64,000 nucleotides of DNA. Origin: Diatrype stigma. Its lineage: Eukaryota > Ascomycota > Sordariomycetes > Xylariales > Diatrypaceae. Positions 11,787 to 22,856 of the stretch are shown here, in pieces. Position numbers and translations under genes: made by a program. The notes under the pieces were generated by a model, which saw only the letters and a list, made by a program, of their open reading frames with translations, was not told the DNA's origin and did no database searches. Location: assembly GCA_022225965.2 (NCBI GenBank), contig JAKJXP020000141.1, positions 1 to 64,000 on the forward strand, written 5' to 3'. Position 1 is the first letter of the stretch; the number at the start of each line of letters is the position of its first letter.

Positions 11787-12504
11787 CCTGCTGGTTATAA
11801 TGCGTATATATGCATCTAATTGTTGTTGCTACAGAGACTGTGGGTGGGATCCCGTCTGTTGCTAATGTTCGAGTATTTAGTGAGTTATATGCGTTGAGGA
11901 TATGTGAGGTTGGTGTGTAAGTACGTAATGTGCAGCTTGGATGGATTGGGTGCTGGAGGTTGTACGAAGAGTTACTGCAGGTGTACGAAGTGTTACCTCA
12001 TAGGTAAATCGTTAGGTGTTATAAGGCTGATGGGTACCTCTACATACATGTACGTAGTAACGACCAAGCCCGCTAGAATGACGTCTGATTCGTGGCTTCT
12101 TCAGTGGGCCACATCACCGGTTAGTTAGTGTTACTACCTACCTAGGTACCTAGAGTTATTCGGTTGGATGCCGCATGTCGGGAATCAAAACCACTGGCTG
12201 CTTGCATTTGGGGGCTAGACCAATTCATCCCATGCCTTGCAATGACTCCTGAGTCTTTTTCACGTCTGAAAAAATCACAATTCACACTTCACATCACAAC
12301 ACAACAAAAAATGCACTTTCACCCTATGCATACCTACTTGTTATGACATAGCCCCAAGTGCCGTATACGAAGTATGTCGATATAATAACAATGACCTCTA
12401 TGCTTACATCTATACATACCTTGGTACCTACACAACTGCATGATATATAAAAAAAGTCGAAAATTCAAGTGGAGGTGTCTATCAGCAACTGCTTTTCTTC
12501 TACC
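11787..12504. other. Divergent promoter region TLG1 / methyltransferase
   Basis: No supported gene. A TATA-like stretch (TATATAAAAAA) at 12444-12454 lies about 50-60 bases before the methyltransferase ATG. CTAC-type microsatellites are present near 12130. Confidence 0.55.
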
Positions 12505-14337
12505 ATGATACCAGAAAAACCCCTTCCCTACCAGGACTGCTGGAGCAGCACAGACGAGTATGTCGAAGCCCTCTTGGAGTTTGCAACCACCTCAGACTTG
12601 TTCCAAATGCTATGCGGCGGGGTGCATATACTAGATTTTTTCACTCACGAGCCTGGTATATTCCACTCGGCCCTGCCCCCTGACTGGCGGCCGTTCATTC
12701 TACAATGCGAGCCTATGAGGCTCCTAGACATCTTGATGCGGGAGGATCTCGATTCCATGCCGGAGCCCCGGCCGCCGGAGAGCATGGTGCAATATATCAG
12801 AGACATCAGGAGGCTCTCACTGGCCCGCGAGTTTTCTCCCCAACAAAAGAAACTCCCCAAAATGACCCGTTTAGTGTCTGTTGGGATGACGCCTAAGAAG
12901 ATCCATGAAGTCAGCAACTTCGCCAGCTACGTGGATCAACTAGCCAGCGATATTGCTGACGATATTGGCGGCGATGTTACGCACTTTGTCGACTTCGGCA
13001 GCGGCCAGAACTATCTCGGGCGGGCCTTGGCAAGCGCTCCCTATAACAAGCAAATTGTAGCTGTGGAAGGGAGAGAGCACAACATTGCTGGTGCGAGGGA
13101 GCTAGATGTAAGGGCGCGCCTGACGGAGAAGCCGATAGTCATGCGAAACAAGAAACTGTACATGCAGCAGCTCGCTAGCACAACCCCTGGAGACCAGTTG
13201 AACAAAAAGGTTTTGAGACAGATGGCCAACCCCGCCAAAATAAACGACGACTACGTTGCCGATTTTAGGCCCTTAAGGGAGCTTCAAACCATTTACAAGC
13301 CTGACGATGGCAAGGGCTTTATTCGCTATATCGACGGTCGACTGGAATCGGGTGACTTGACCGACGTTGTCACTCAGTTAGAGGATGCCGTCACTCTGGA
13401 AAGCCAAGAGTCTAAAGACTTGCGTCTCATGGCCATCTCGATTCACTCTTGCGGAAATCTTTCACACCATGGGATACGCTCGTTAATATTGAACCCGCGA
13501 GTGCAAGCTATCGCCATCGTGGGATGCTGCTACAATCTCTTGACTGAACGCTTAGGGCCGCCCACGTACAAGCTCCCCTATATGCGACCGAGCCTTCAGG
13601 CCATGAACGGCCGTGTCGTCAGGGAGTCCTCGAGGTACGATCCCCAGGGGTTCCCGATGAGTGATCGGCTCTGCAACTACAAGGATATGGGCATACGGCA
13701 GAACATCACGGCGCGGATGATGGCATGCCAAGCTCCGCAGAATTGGACCGAGGCCGAGAGCGACGGCTTCTTCACCCGCCACTTCTACCGCGCGGTACTG
13801 CAGAAGATCTTCCTCGACCGGGGCGTCATCACTAAGGTCTTCCATTACAACGACGACGACAACAGCAACGGCGAGGAGGGCGAGGCGAACCTTTCTTCGA
13901 CGGCAGACAGCAGCAGAAGCAGCAGCCCGTTCAACAGCAGCACTAAGCCAGTCATCATTGGGTCGCTGCGCAAGAGCTGCTATGGGTCGTTCACGGCGTA
14001 CGTCCGGGGCGCCATCGCGAAGCTGACCACCCACTCCGACCACCGCGAGCACTGCGGGCCCATTATCCAGGAGAAGATGGGTGGCATCACGGACGCGGAG
14101 ATTTCGCAGTACGAGCAGGCGTACCTGCCGCGGCGGCGCGAGCTCTCGTCCGTCTGGAGCCTGATGGCCTTCAGTGCTGTCGTGGTCGAGGCCTTGATCG
14201 TGACGGACCGCTGGCTGTTCCTGCGTCAGCACCAGGACGTGCAGAAGTGCTGGGTCGAGGCGGTCTTCGACTACCACCAAAGTCCCAGGAACCTCGTCGT
14301 CGTCGGCGTCAAGAAGAACATCCAGCCACAGCCCTGA
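12505..14337 (+). CDS. METTL25/RRNAD1-family SAM-dependent methyltransferase-like protein
   Basis: Single exon, 610 aa. The frame is open from 12469, but that codon is GTG; the first ATG is 12505 (MIPEKPLPYQDCW). The family has a class I methyltransferase fold. Visible landmarks are the SAM-binding glycine motif FVDFGSGQNYLGRALA (about residues 164-179), an acidic residue in VAVEG at the end of strand 2, IAIVGCCYNLLTERLG (about 333-348) and the GFPMSD motif shortly after. The C-terminal block ELSSVWSLMAFSAVVVEALIVTDRWLFL is typical of the animal METTL25 and RRNAD1 proteins. An acidic/Ser-rich insert (DDDNSNGEEGE...) near residue 455 looks disordered. The substrate is unknown to me, and protein or RNA methylation are both possible. 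It is transcribed away from TLG1. Confidence 0.82.
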   Translation: MIPEKPLPYQDCWSSTDEYVEALLEFATTSDLFQMLCGGVHILDFFTHEPGIFHSALPPDWRPFILQCEPMRLLDILMREDLDSMPEPRPPESMVQYIRDIRRLSLAREFSPQQKKLPKMTRLVSVGMTPKKIHEVSNFASYVDQLASDIADDIGGDVTHFVDFGSGQNYLGRALASAPYNKQIVAVEGREHNIAGARELDVRARLTEKPIVMRNKKLYMQQLASTTPGDQLNKKVLRQMANPAKINDDYVADFRPLRELQTIYKPDDGKGFIRYIDGRLESGDLTDVVTQLEDAVTLESQESKDLRLMAISIHSCGNLSHHGIRSLILNPRVQAIAIVGCCYNLLTERLGPPTYKLPYMRPSLQAMNGRVVRESSRYDPQGFPMSDRLCNYKDMGIRQNITARMMACQAPQNWTEAESDGFFTRHFYRAVLQKIFLDRGVITKVFHYNDDDNSNGEEGEANLSSTADSSRSSSPFNSSTKPVIIGSLRKSCYGSFTAYVRGAIAKLTTHSDHREHCGPIIQEKMGGITDAEISQYEQAYLPRRRELSSVWSLMAFSAVVVEALIVTDRWLFLRQHQDVQKCWVEAVFDYHQSPRNLVVVGVKKNIQPQP

Positions 14338-17038
14338 GAAAGAAAAACATGTAAAAAGAAAGACAGAGAGACAGGATTGGCTTGAGCTACCATTAATCGC
14401 CGTTGATCGATCTACTTAGCGATCGCACAGATAGTGATGAAGGGCTAGCTTTTGAGCTCAATGATCGATGATTCATTCGACAATTCATTGGGAGCATCGG
14501 GAAGACGTAGTCTTCTTACGTTGTCAAGAATTGCGCCAAGGTCAATACGCCACGACGCATGCATTGTCCAGATTTCAGAAACCACACAGGTCTCGACTCG
14601 ATCGTGCCGTGTGCTAGCCAGCAGTGTAATCATAACCCCCTCGTCGATATATGGTATATCAGACGCCAACGTACCACTGGTACCCTGGAGCACCTCAGAT
14701 ACCAAGGTTGTCTGCCCAAGCCGCGGTCGATACGAGCAAAGAACGGGCTCTCACAACGTGGTATCGCCATGCATACAATCATCGATATTGCATACCAGGC
14801 AAGTCAACTACGCCGCGCAACACAACGTTGTTCAAGGAGCCCATCTACCATCTAGATTATCACTTTGCACAGGCGCTTGAGAGGCAGGTTGTATGGTTTA
14901 CCCTATACAAAGTCAATTAATGAGTGTTACCCGACACCCTCGGCTGGCTTCTTTTCAACCAGCTACTTGGGTTTGTCGGTATAAGATAATCTTCAAAGAA
15001 CATATATTTTGCGAGCTTAATTGCCCGGGCCCTTACAAGCCTCGTTGCTAATATCTTTACGTTCAATTTTGTGTCTGCCCAATCTCGGGTCTTTGGAGCT
15101 CTTGCTATTATATTATGTTCCCGTCGCGGTTGGTCAGGATAAACCGTTTATTGGTCCATCCTACGTTCCACCTATGATTCCTCATGGTTGAAGCTGCAGT
15201 CGTCCTTCGAATCGCCGCCAAGGAGCAACATCGCACAAGCTTTGGCCGGCGTTGCATGTACCACTGTTTAACAGTTTCAAGGCCAAGCAGATGCGCTGGT
15301 GCGCTACCTTGGATCATGTATATATGTTGTACAGCCAAGATGTCAACTTTCACGACCCTTCAGTCTCTGTAGGACCTTGCCTACCGTGCCTACGTCGCCG
15401 CGTCGGGCATGTATGTCCGCTATCATGTCTGGTAGCTCTATGCATGGCTATGTCTCTGGTGATTACCCTTGCCGTAGCAGCGTTGGCAAGTAGGTAGCTA
15501 CCTAGATCGATCAGCGGAGAGGCCACGGCAAGCCGAACCCTGCATTGTGTGAGCAGGTTGTTTAAACCGATCCATCGAGAAGAAACGAATTATGGCTACC
15601 TAGTTGCCCCACATCCAGGGGGAAGCCGCAGCAAAGACCTCCTTTCTCGGTAATCCGACGACGCCCCCAAAGCCACCTTATGTGCGTAGTATTGCACACA
15701 CGGACCTGCGCGCAGCTTACAATAGAAGAAAAAGTCCAACTAGGGCAGGAGGAACACTACCCTATAGCAATTTACATAGCAGAAATCCCTGATGTCATGC
15801 ATAAACGCATGCATATACTGTACCTGGGGTATTAGCACCCACCCATTCACCCCCGCATTTCGAGGTTGGTTGTGTGGTAGTAGTAGGTTTGTTGCTCGAT
15901 TAATTAATTGCCTAGCATATTGCTGGATTAGATAGCATGCATATCTGTCCAGGCTACACTGCCTATATGTAGGTAGGTAGGGAGGTAGGGAGGTAGGTAG
16001 GGAGGTAGCCTTTCCTCGATGCTCATTCAGCATCCTATCACCACGCACCGCAACCAGACCAACGTCACGTCCGTGAATAACAGGCGACCCTTCCCCCCTC
16101 CCTCATCAGGCCAGTACTAGTTGAAATCCCGGGGGGTATAACTACTGGGTGGTTACCTATACTAGGTTTATATATGGCATTGTAAGTATGTAGGCAGGTA
16201 TATAAGAAGGCGGGTGTGCATCTACTAGCATACCCCTATCATACCCCAGAGATTGAACATCCGCTTCAGGCAATTCCGGATCTCCCGGCCGGACCCGGCA
16301 GCGCCCCGGGCAGGGGGCAGGGGGCAGTAGATACATACGTAAGCTACGTATGCCGTCGTAGTCTCGGCCCGCTCCTTGTAAGGAAGCACTCCGCTTCGCA
16401 CATGCCGATACCTAAACGCAGGCAAGCTATGTGCCTGTTAGTGAGCGCGCTTAAAAACGATCCAAGATCAACCTTACAGTTATCGGCATTTAGTTGTAAA
16501 ATATGGTACGGGACACACCAACCCCTGTCGAGGGAAAGACCCCATTCGATTGTTAAATGGGGACAAGTCCTACGCGGCAAGTCCCATTATTGATGCAGCT
16601 CGATGCTATACCCATATATCTCATATATTAATACCGTGAACGCCCAGCACCAAGCGGCCCGGGTAGAAGGACAGCTATATGTATAGGTATAAGGATGCGA
16701 TGTGCTTCACTTGAGAGCCATGCATCCAGCATCCAACGACGAGGGGTGAGAGTACGTGTACGTTTTGTGCCTTGCTACATAAACCCAACCACCCACATAG
16801 CAGTATATAGTAAGCCATAGGAAATGCCATGTCCCACGAAATCCGAATTTCCCATTTTTTTGGATGGCCATGGGGGCCATGGTCTAGCGGACGGCGGCAA
16901 GTGAATCAAAGGAAAATATATGATGCGTGTGCTGTGCGTAAGCGTATGAACGGCCCCTATTAGTATATCAGGGGAGAGTGGATTAGGGTGGGATATCGTG
17001 GGGGTATTTTCTGCGATCTCTAGACCAGCCGAACCCTA
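14338..17038. other. Gene-free region, left part of a 7 kb block
   Basis: I see no gene. Small frames overlap on both strands with no recognisable product. It contains CTAC/GGTA microsatellites and many short tandem dinucleotides. The block continues past the two repeat elements to 21288. Confidence 0.55.
15970..16010. repeat. GGTA/GGGA microsatellite
   Basis: About ten tetranucleotide units alternating AGGT and AGGG lie in the gene-free block. Confidence 0.8.
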
Positions 17039-17385
17039 CTCGTCAGGGCTCTAATCGCCTTCTGACCCACAATTTAACGGCTTCGCCATTGTAGTCAGGG
17101 ACTTTCGCTTTGTAACGGACTTTCGTTTTGTAATATTTTTTTACATAATGTCCCATACAAATTAGGTGCGAACTCATGTACTCCACTATTTGCCGATAAT
17201 GCTACATACAACGATACCACCCCCTCTGGATATAAGCATTTTGCGCCAAACTATCGAATAAAACAGTACATCCTAACGCATATAAGGATTTTACAAAGCA
17301 AAAGTCCGTTATAAAACGAAAGTCCCTGACTACATCTGCGAAGCAGGCAAAATGTGGGTCAGAAGGCGTTTAGAGCCCTGACGAG
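17039..17385. mobile_element. MITE-like element, copy 1, with long terminal inverted repeats and TA target duplication
   Basis: A 347-bp element begins CTCGTCAGGGCTC and ends with its complement GCCCTGACGAG. It is flanked on both sides by TA (17037-17038 and 17386-17387). The inverted repeats run imperfectly for roughly 100 bp and include the motifs TTCTGACCCACA, TTCGC and GTCAGGGACTTTCG. There is no coding capacity. The TA duplication and long inverted repeats fit a non-autonomous Tc1/mariner-pogo-type element. It shares termini and a middle block with copy 2 at 18483-19190. Confidence 0.85.
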
Positions 17386-17387
17386 TA

Positions 17388-18480
17388 GTTAGTGGACCAA
17401 CATCGTCGTTATCATTCACCATGGATCCAAAATGCTAAGCTAGTCAAAGTCGACTACTTGTCGTCCACTGAGTAGGCAACTGGTAGTTAGAAATGACAGC
17501 CTATCGTCAACCTCGGCATATTATTCGCTAGAGTGCAGAGTGCCTGCAGACAAATTACCATAAACTCCATTCCTATACCCTTACCTATCATGAGCCCCGC
17601 CCGGATCTCAATGGGCCATGAATGAATGCATCATGCTAATAGTCGCGATAATATTGGGTTCCCGCGCGACCTTCCCTGTGCCTACAAAGACCATCATCCA
17701 GCTTTGACCCCGAGCTCCGGTCGTCGTCCTCGTTTCATGCTGTGGCTGCGGGCCAATCTGTACGATAAGTAACACTGCAGCAGTGCAGTTCATTTGACAC
17801 TCCTTGCTCCCTGCTCCTTGGTTCTTTGCTCCTTGTAGGCAAACCTACGAGACAGAGACAGGATGGGTCGTACGATGGCGTGCAACGTGATATGTGACCT
17901 GTAGTAATTGTAGTAACGAGAACCGGCGCCTCTACTTGGATTCCCCGGTAGAAAGTGGTGATGCGGGGCTCTGGTAAGCCTGGTCGGTAGGGATGCGAAC
18001 AGAAAGCAGCAGCACATTCCATCTATTTATTGATGAAATCGCCATCCGCGCACGGTTATTGTTACCTTTCCCATTGCAACGTCGTGTTCTCATCAGGCAC
18101 TTACGTAGTTCTGCATTTCTTAGGGAACTTCTCCAAATTGGTATTCAGTGCTTACATATCCAGGCATGTAGGCATTCATTACACTCAAGCTCACTTTCAA
18201 GCTCACGATGACGTCCCGGTCCCTAACTATGTTGTACATACAATAGACGCCTAGAGACGACCCCTAAGGACCCCACCATCCTTACGATTCCCGGGCTAGC
18301 CAGATCCTATCGCTTCGTTGAGTCTCATCTTTCGCATCCCAGCCTCCTTTCTCCCAAGGACCTGGGCCAGCTTGGCCGTCTGGCCGATCTAAAGGGAGCG
18401 GGTGACTAGGTAGGTATGTAATTCCCGGACGGCACAGGTGATCCCGTCATCATGCATCCAGCCATCGGTGTTGTTAACGC
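17388..18480. other. Spacer between the two MITE-like copies
   Basis: 1.1 kb with no supported gene and no further copy of the inverted repeat seen. Confidence 0.5.
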
Positions 18481-18482
18481 TA

Positions 18483-19190
18483 CTCGTCAGGGCTCCAAAC
18501 GCCTTCTGACCCACATTTTGCCCGCTTCGCGGATGTGGTCAGGTATTTTCATTTTGTCACGAACCTTTATTTTGTAAAGTTATCTACATAATTCCCCATA
18601 CAAATTAGGTGCAACCTTATGTACTCCACTATTTGCCAATACAGCCGCATACATTAATATAGGGCACTTGCATATAAGCCTTTTGCAACAAATTATCGAA
18701 TAAAGCAATACGGCTTCAGCACGTATAATTATCAACACCTACAATTAGCACCCTTAACTGCTGCAATTAGCACCCTTAACCGCTGTAATTGGTACCCTTA
18801 ACCGCTGCAATTAGCACCCTTAACTGCTGCAATTAGCACCCTTAACCGCTGCAATTGGCACCCTTAACCGCTGCAATTAGCACATTCTTAACCGCTGCAA
18901 TTAGCATCCCCGAGCCTTACAATTATCGTATATCGTAGGTTATTCCGGAAGGCAGCAATTGCCTATAAATATCGTCAAAATCTTCGTCGGGACCGGTCCG
19001 GCTTCATTTTAATGCATCTATGCGGAACATTGCAATACGGTGCGCTACATACTTTTTGGATAGGAACGCATACAAATTATATGTACTGATTAATGTAACA
19101 AAATGAAGGTTCGTGACAAAGTAAAAGTCCCTAACTACATCCGCGAAGCGGGCAAAATGTGGGTCAAAAGGCGATTAGAGCCCTGACGAG
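18483..19190. mobile_element. MITE-like element, copy 2, enlarged by an internal minisatellite
   Basis: A 708-bp relative of copy 1 with the same CTCGTCAGGGCTC / GAGCCCTGACGAG ends and flanking TA (18481-18482 and 19191-19192). The left half matches copy 1 through the block CATACAAATTAGGTGC and TACTCCACTATTTGCC and the block TATCGAATAAA. About 350 bp not seen in copy 1 follow, including a 22-bp tandem array. The inverted repeats contain TTCATTTTGTCACGAACCTT and its near-complement. There is no coding capacity, and the two copies differ by many transitions, so insertion is old. Confidence 0.85.
18742..18907. repeat. 22-bp minisatellite inside MITE copy 2
   Basis: About eight tandem units of consensus CAATTAGCACCCTTAACCGC plus TG. 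Variation is mostly C/T and A/G transitions (TAACTG versus TAACCG; AATTAG versus AATTGG), and one unit carries a short insertion. The array is wholly within the mobile element. Confidence 0.9.
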
Positions 19191-19192
19191 TA

Positions 19193-21288
19193 ATAATCAG
19201 CTAGGCAAGCCAAGCGGCAAGGTAATAAACTCGGTTGATTTTCTCGCAGGATGCACACACATCTAGCATATAGATGTAGGCAGTCAGGCAGGTAGGAAAG
19301 ACGCCACCACGCTATACCCAGAACAAGGGCAGGTGTGCGGACTCGTACGTGATATCGTTGGAGTCTTGGTAGTCGGTAGTCCATCCAATGCTTGGTATAA
19401 TCAGCTCCACTGACATCAACGAGGAAGAAATGCAGGAAAGGGTCCTGCAGAAGTGTCTGGATGTTGCCTAGCCTCTCCGCGGCGTCAATTCTATGACCAC
19501 TCTGGTTATGAGGCGCCGACGAGTTACGAGGAGTTTGATACACTGTGGTTTGCAATACATAGCTGTGCTTCTTGTTGGTCGGTCTCTGTCATGGTAAGTC
19601 CACAAGCAGTACTTGAGTACCGGGTTACCCTTTGAGATTCCAAGGTAGTTAGGCCTTGGCTGGCGACTATTGTAAGTAAGTAATTATACTCGCATATCTA
19701 TCTGCCTTGCCTACCAGTACCTTACGGTCCTTACCTGCCTAGCTCTACACAAACGTGTAAGTAGCCGAGGCTGACATATTATCTATACTGCTACAATATA
19801 TGTAGACTACATACTAGCTCGTAGGGTGGGTGTGTGCCGGTTCACGAACCCAATGCCTCTTATGATGCAGGATCGGATCGCCAGGCTCATGAGGTTCCGT
19901 CGCATATGCGCAATGTGCATGCTCAGCTACATGAAGAATTTGTTCTCCCCCCCTCGCATATTTGACCGGTTAGCCGGCCATATATACTGCCTAGCCTAGG
20001 TACTATAGCATATACGCTTGTTCCTGTCGTAGGTATCTCACTTAACATCTGGTTTCCGTCATCGAGTCAGATTTGGTTCCGACTGACGAGCTGCTTTGGG
20101 CATTTTGCAGAGGCCTTACATCACATATCCCCCATCTGCGTGTCGTGCATCGATAAAACGAAGCAAGCAGGGTGAAACGCATCATCGTCTGCTTTTCTAC
20201 ATACTTACGAGGCTTTGCTTTGTGTGCATCGAAGTCGAGGGACAGTTACAGTTACTGCTACGGTTACAGTTACATATGTACCGGCGTGCCTACAACTGAT
20301 ACATAAACCTTAACTACGATATCTTGCCTGCCTAAGTACTTACTCATTAGCCGTTGACAGTGCCGATCTCTTCTTAGTGACGCTCTCTGCACCAGTTGTC
20401 TGTTCCTCTCTGGCTCTCTGGCCCTTACATAGTAAAACTCTCCGCTGTCGAAAGTGGTCCTCCGCTCCAACCCCATAGCTAGCCGCTCGTAAGGAACCTT
20501 CAACAAGAAGAAAGTCTGGATACATACGCCTGATACACACACGGCTACCCAGTCCCCCTATCTAGTCTCGACGGGTGATACGAAGAAGGGGCACTTATGA
20601 AGAGGGTCCTGGCAGCATTTTTTCCCAAATTTTTTCGCTGCTACCGACCAGCCTACTTTAGACAGAACCCGCAAAACTCCCGACTGAAGCTCCTATCGCC
20701 GGGACGTCCCGAGTCCAGGCGTAGTTTCTAACGACATATTTCGTGAGATAAACGAAACCGCATCCAGCTTTATATTTATATGCCTGACAATTCCGGGTTG
20801 CCGTTGGAAGATAAGATGCTTGACTTCTTTGTTCTTAACCATTGACCTGGTAATTGTTGTCAAGACTAATATTTTTTCTTCGCTCGTTCTCTTTGGGAAT
20901 CCGACCTTTGCTAAATTTAATCAACCTTCCCCCCTAACAATAAAATACAACCCTGAACGCTGGAACCATCCATCAACGCGCATACACACAACTATACAGT
21001 ACCTACATACATGTAGCATTAAGTACCTGCCTACAAGCGCTACTGATACCTACCTACCCTAGGTCGTACCTATATAGTTAGGCTCCGGCCAATCAACAAC
21101 CCCTAAGCACCCTTCTGCGTCACCCACTGCTCAGCGTCCTGTAAGGGTCCTGCTTCCACCCCCGAAAACGGAATCGGATGCCGCCTTCAAAACTAAAAGC
21201 CCAGGTCATGACCAGCATTGGGTATCTGAAGTGCAAACCGAACTTCTACAGCATTGATAAAGTAGTCGGTTAGGTGGCAGCTCCTACG
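19193..21288. other. Gene-free region upstream of the ACT-domain gene
   Basis: 2.1 kb with no supported gene. It should contain the promoter of the gene starting at 21289. CTAC microsatellites are present near 21000-21070. Confidence 0.5.
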
Positions 21289-22856
21289 ATGAATGCCCAA
21301 ATATCCTTTCTAGTAAGTGTATATCGTCTTCCCAGCCCTCTGGCCTGCTGTTGCCCAGCATACCGCGATGGAGTTGTCGAATTGGAAAAAGTCCGGATCT
21401 TGTACTTGGCTTGACTGCTCGATGTTGCAGCAATGACAAAGAATTACTTGTCAGAATTGCGGGGCGGATGTGTGTAACAGCCCCTCTGCCCCTGTGTGGC
21501 GCCTATCACCAGCAGCATCACAGGCAGAAATACGGAACCCGTTACGTACAAGCTTCCAGAGATTCACATTCACGGGCGTTCCGTTCTGGTTTGAGTAATT
21601 ACCTACTAACAAGAACCACTTTCGAAAAGGACGGGACGTTCAGCCTTATACATATCCCACTAGACCTATATTCAACCTTCTTCCAACCTATAGCCCAGGT
21701 CCTCCTGCCGCATGGCGGGATCGACTGCTTTGCCACCAACGGGAACGACGACGGCGTGAGTGTCGACAACAAGCACGGCTTCTTGAACATCAGCATAACA
21801 CCGATCGAATGCTCCGTCGTCTGCCATAGCAGCTGGGCCCGAAATGTCTTCGAGCCGTCGATCAAGCGTCTTCCCCGGGACGCGGCCAGCCGGGTCAGCA
21901 TATCCAAGGATGCCTACCTAATCCTCTCCGTCATCAGCGGCGGCATGGATGCGGGGAGCCGGGTCATGGAGTTGACCTCTCCGCTGGCCATGTCCGGCGT
22001 TCCCATCTTCTTCATCACGACGTACTACTCGGACTTCATCCTGGTGCCCAGCAAGGACCGCAATACGGTTGTGCAGGCGCTGCAGGCGCGGGGCTTCGAG
22101 TTTTCCGAGGACATGTCGGCGTTCGTCTCGCCAACCGCCATGTCGCATGCGCGCGGCAAGAGCTCGGGCAGCGACCACCCCCACCACCAACAACCCCCAT
22201 CCACGCCGCCGCCATCCACGGTCGCCGAGCTGCAGAAGCGGACATTCGAACTGTTGAAAAAGCGGAGTGTCACGCCGTACATCCAGCCCGGCCTCAGCCT
22301 CGTGCAGTGCGCCGGCCGCGACCAGTCGCAGTTCGTCGACAACATCGGGCACCAGTCCTCCTCCCGCGGAAGCCGGTCCCACAACACCGACGGCTACGGC
22401 AGCGGCAACGGTAATGGTTACGGCAACGGTAATGGCGGTGAGCAGCAGAGGAAGAATTGGCTCGACGAGGTGGATACGAAGCTCTACACCAGCCTGATCT
22501 CGGTGCTCGCGATGCAGCCGCGGTTCCTCTCGATCACGCTAGCGCAGGAGGACGCGCCGTCGCTGCTGATGGACAAGACGCTCCTCCCGGCCTTCGGCGA
22601 CGCGCTGGTGGGCGACAACACGGACGCCGACCTGGTGCCCATCTTCCTCGACCTCGCCGGCCTGCCCCTCGAGGCCACAGGCATCGTCTCGGGCGTGGCG
22701 GGGCGCCTCGTCTCCGAGATGAGCATGGTCGAAACCGGCGTCAGCGGCGAGCTCTCCTACCTGTCGACCGCCCGAGCCGGCGCCGTAATACTCTCCAAGG
22801 AGCAGTCCATCAAGGCGCTCGAGGTGCTGAATCCCTTGCTTGTCAAGGGTTCGTGA
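21289..22856 (+). CDS. ACT-domain amino-acid-binding protein, CASTOR-like
   Basis: Two exons, 21289-21312 and 21630-22856, giving 416 aa. The 24-nt first exon encodes MNAQISFL and joins in phase 0 to DGTFSLIHIPLDLY. The 317-nt intron has a GTAAGT donor, a CTACTAAC branch and an AAAAG acceptor. The recognisable block YLILSVISGGMDAGSRVMELTSPLAMSGVPIFFITTYYSDFILVP (split here only by reading) is the ACT module of the CASTOR/GATSL family, whose animal members sense arginine upstream of TORC1. A second, more divergent half around SLISVLAMQPRFLSITLAQEDAPSLL and DLVPIFLDLAGLPLEATGIVSGVAGRLV resembles the paired ACT repeat. Between them lies a disordered H/P/S and (GNGNGY) insert. It probably binds an amino acid or other small ligand, but its link to TORC1 in fungi is unproven. 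Confidence 0.75.

Noticed and set aside
14452..14920. Overlapping small frames just after the METTL25-like gene
   Set aside because: Three frames overlap on one strand with no codon preference, motif or splice evidence.
18742..18907. CRISPR-like array
   Set aside because: Units are contiguous 22-bp repeats without unique spacers. It is a minisatellite inside a eukaryotic mobile element.
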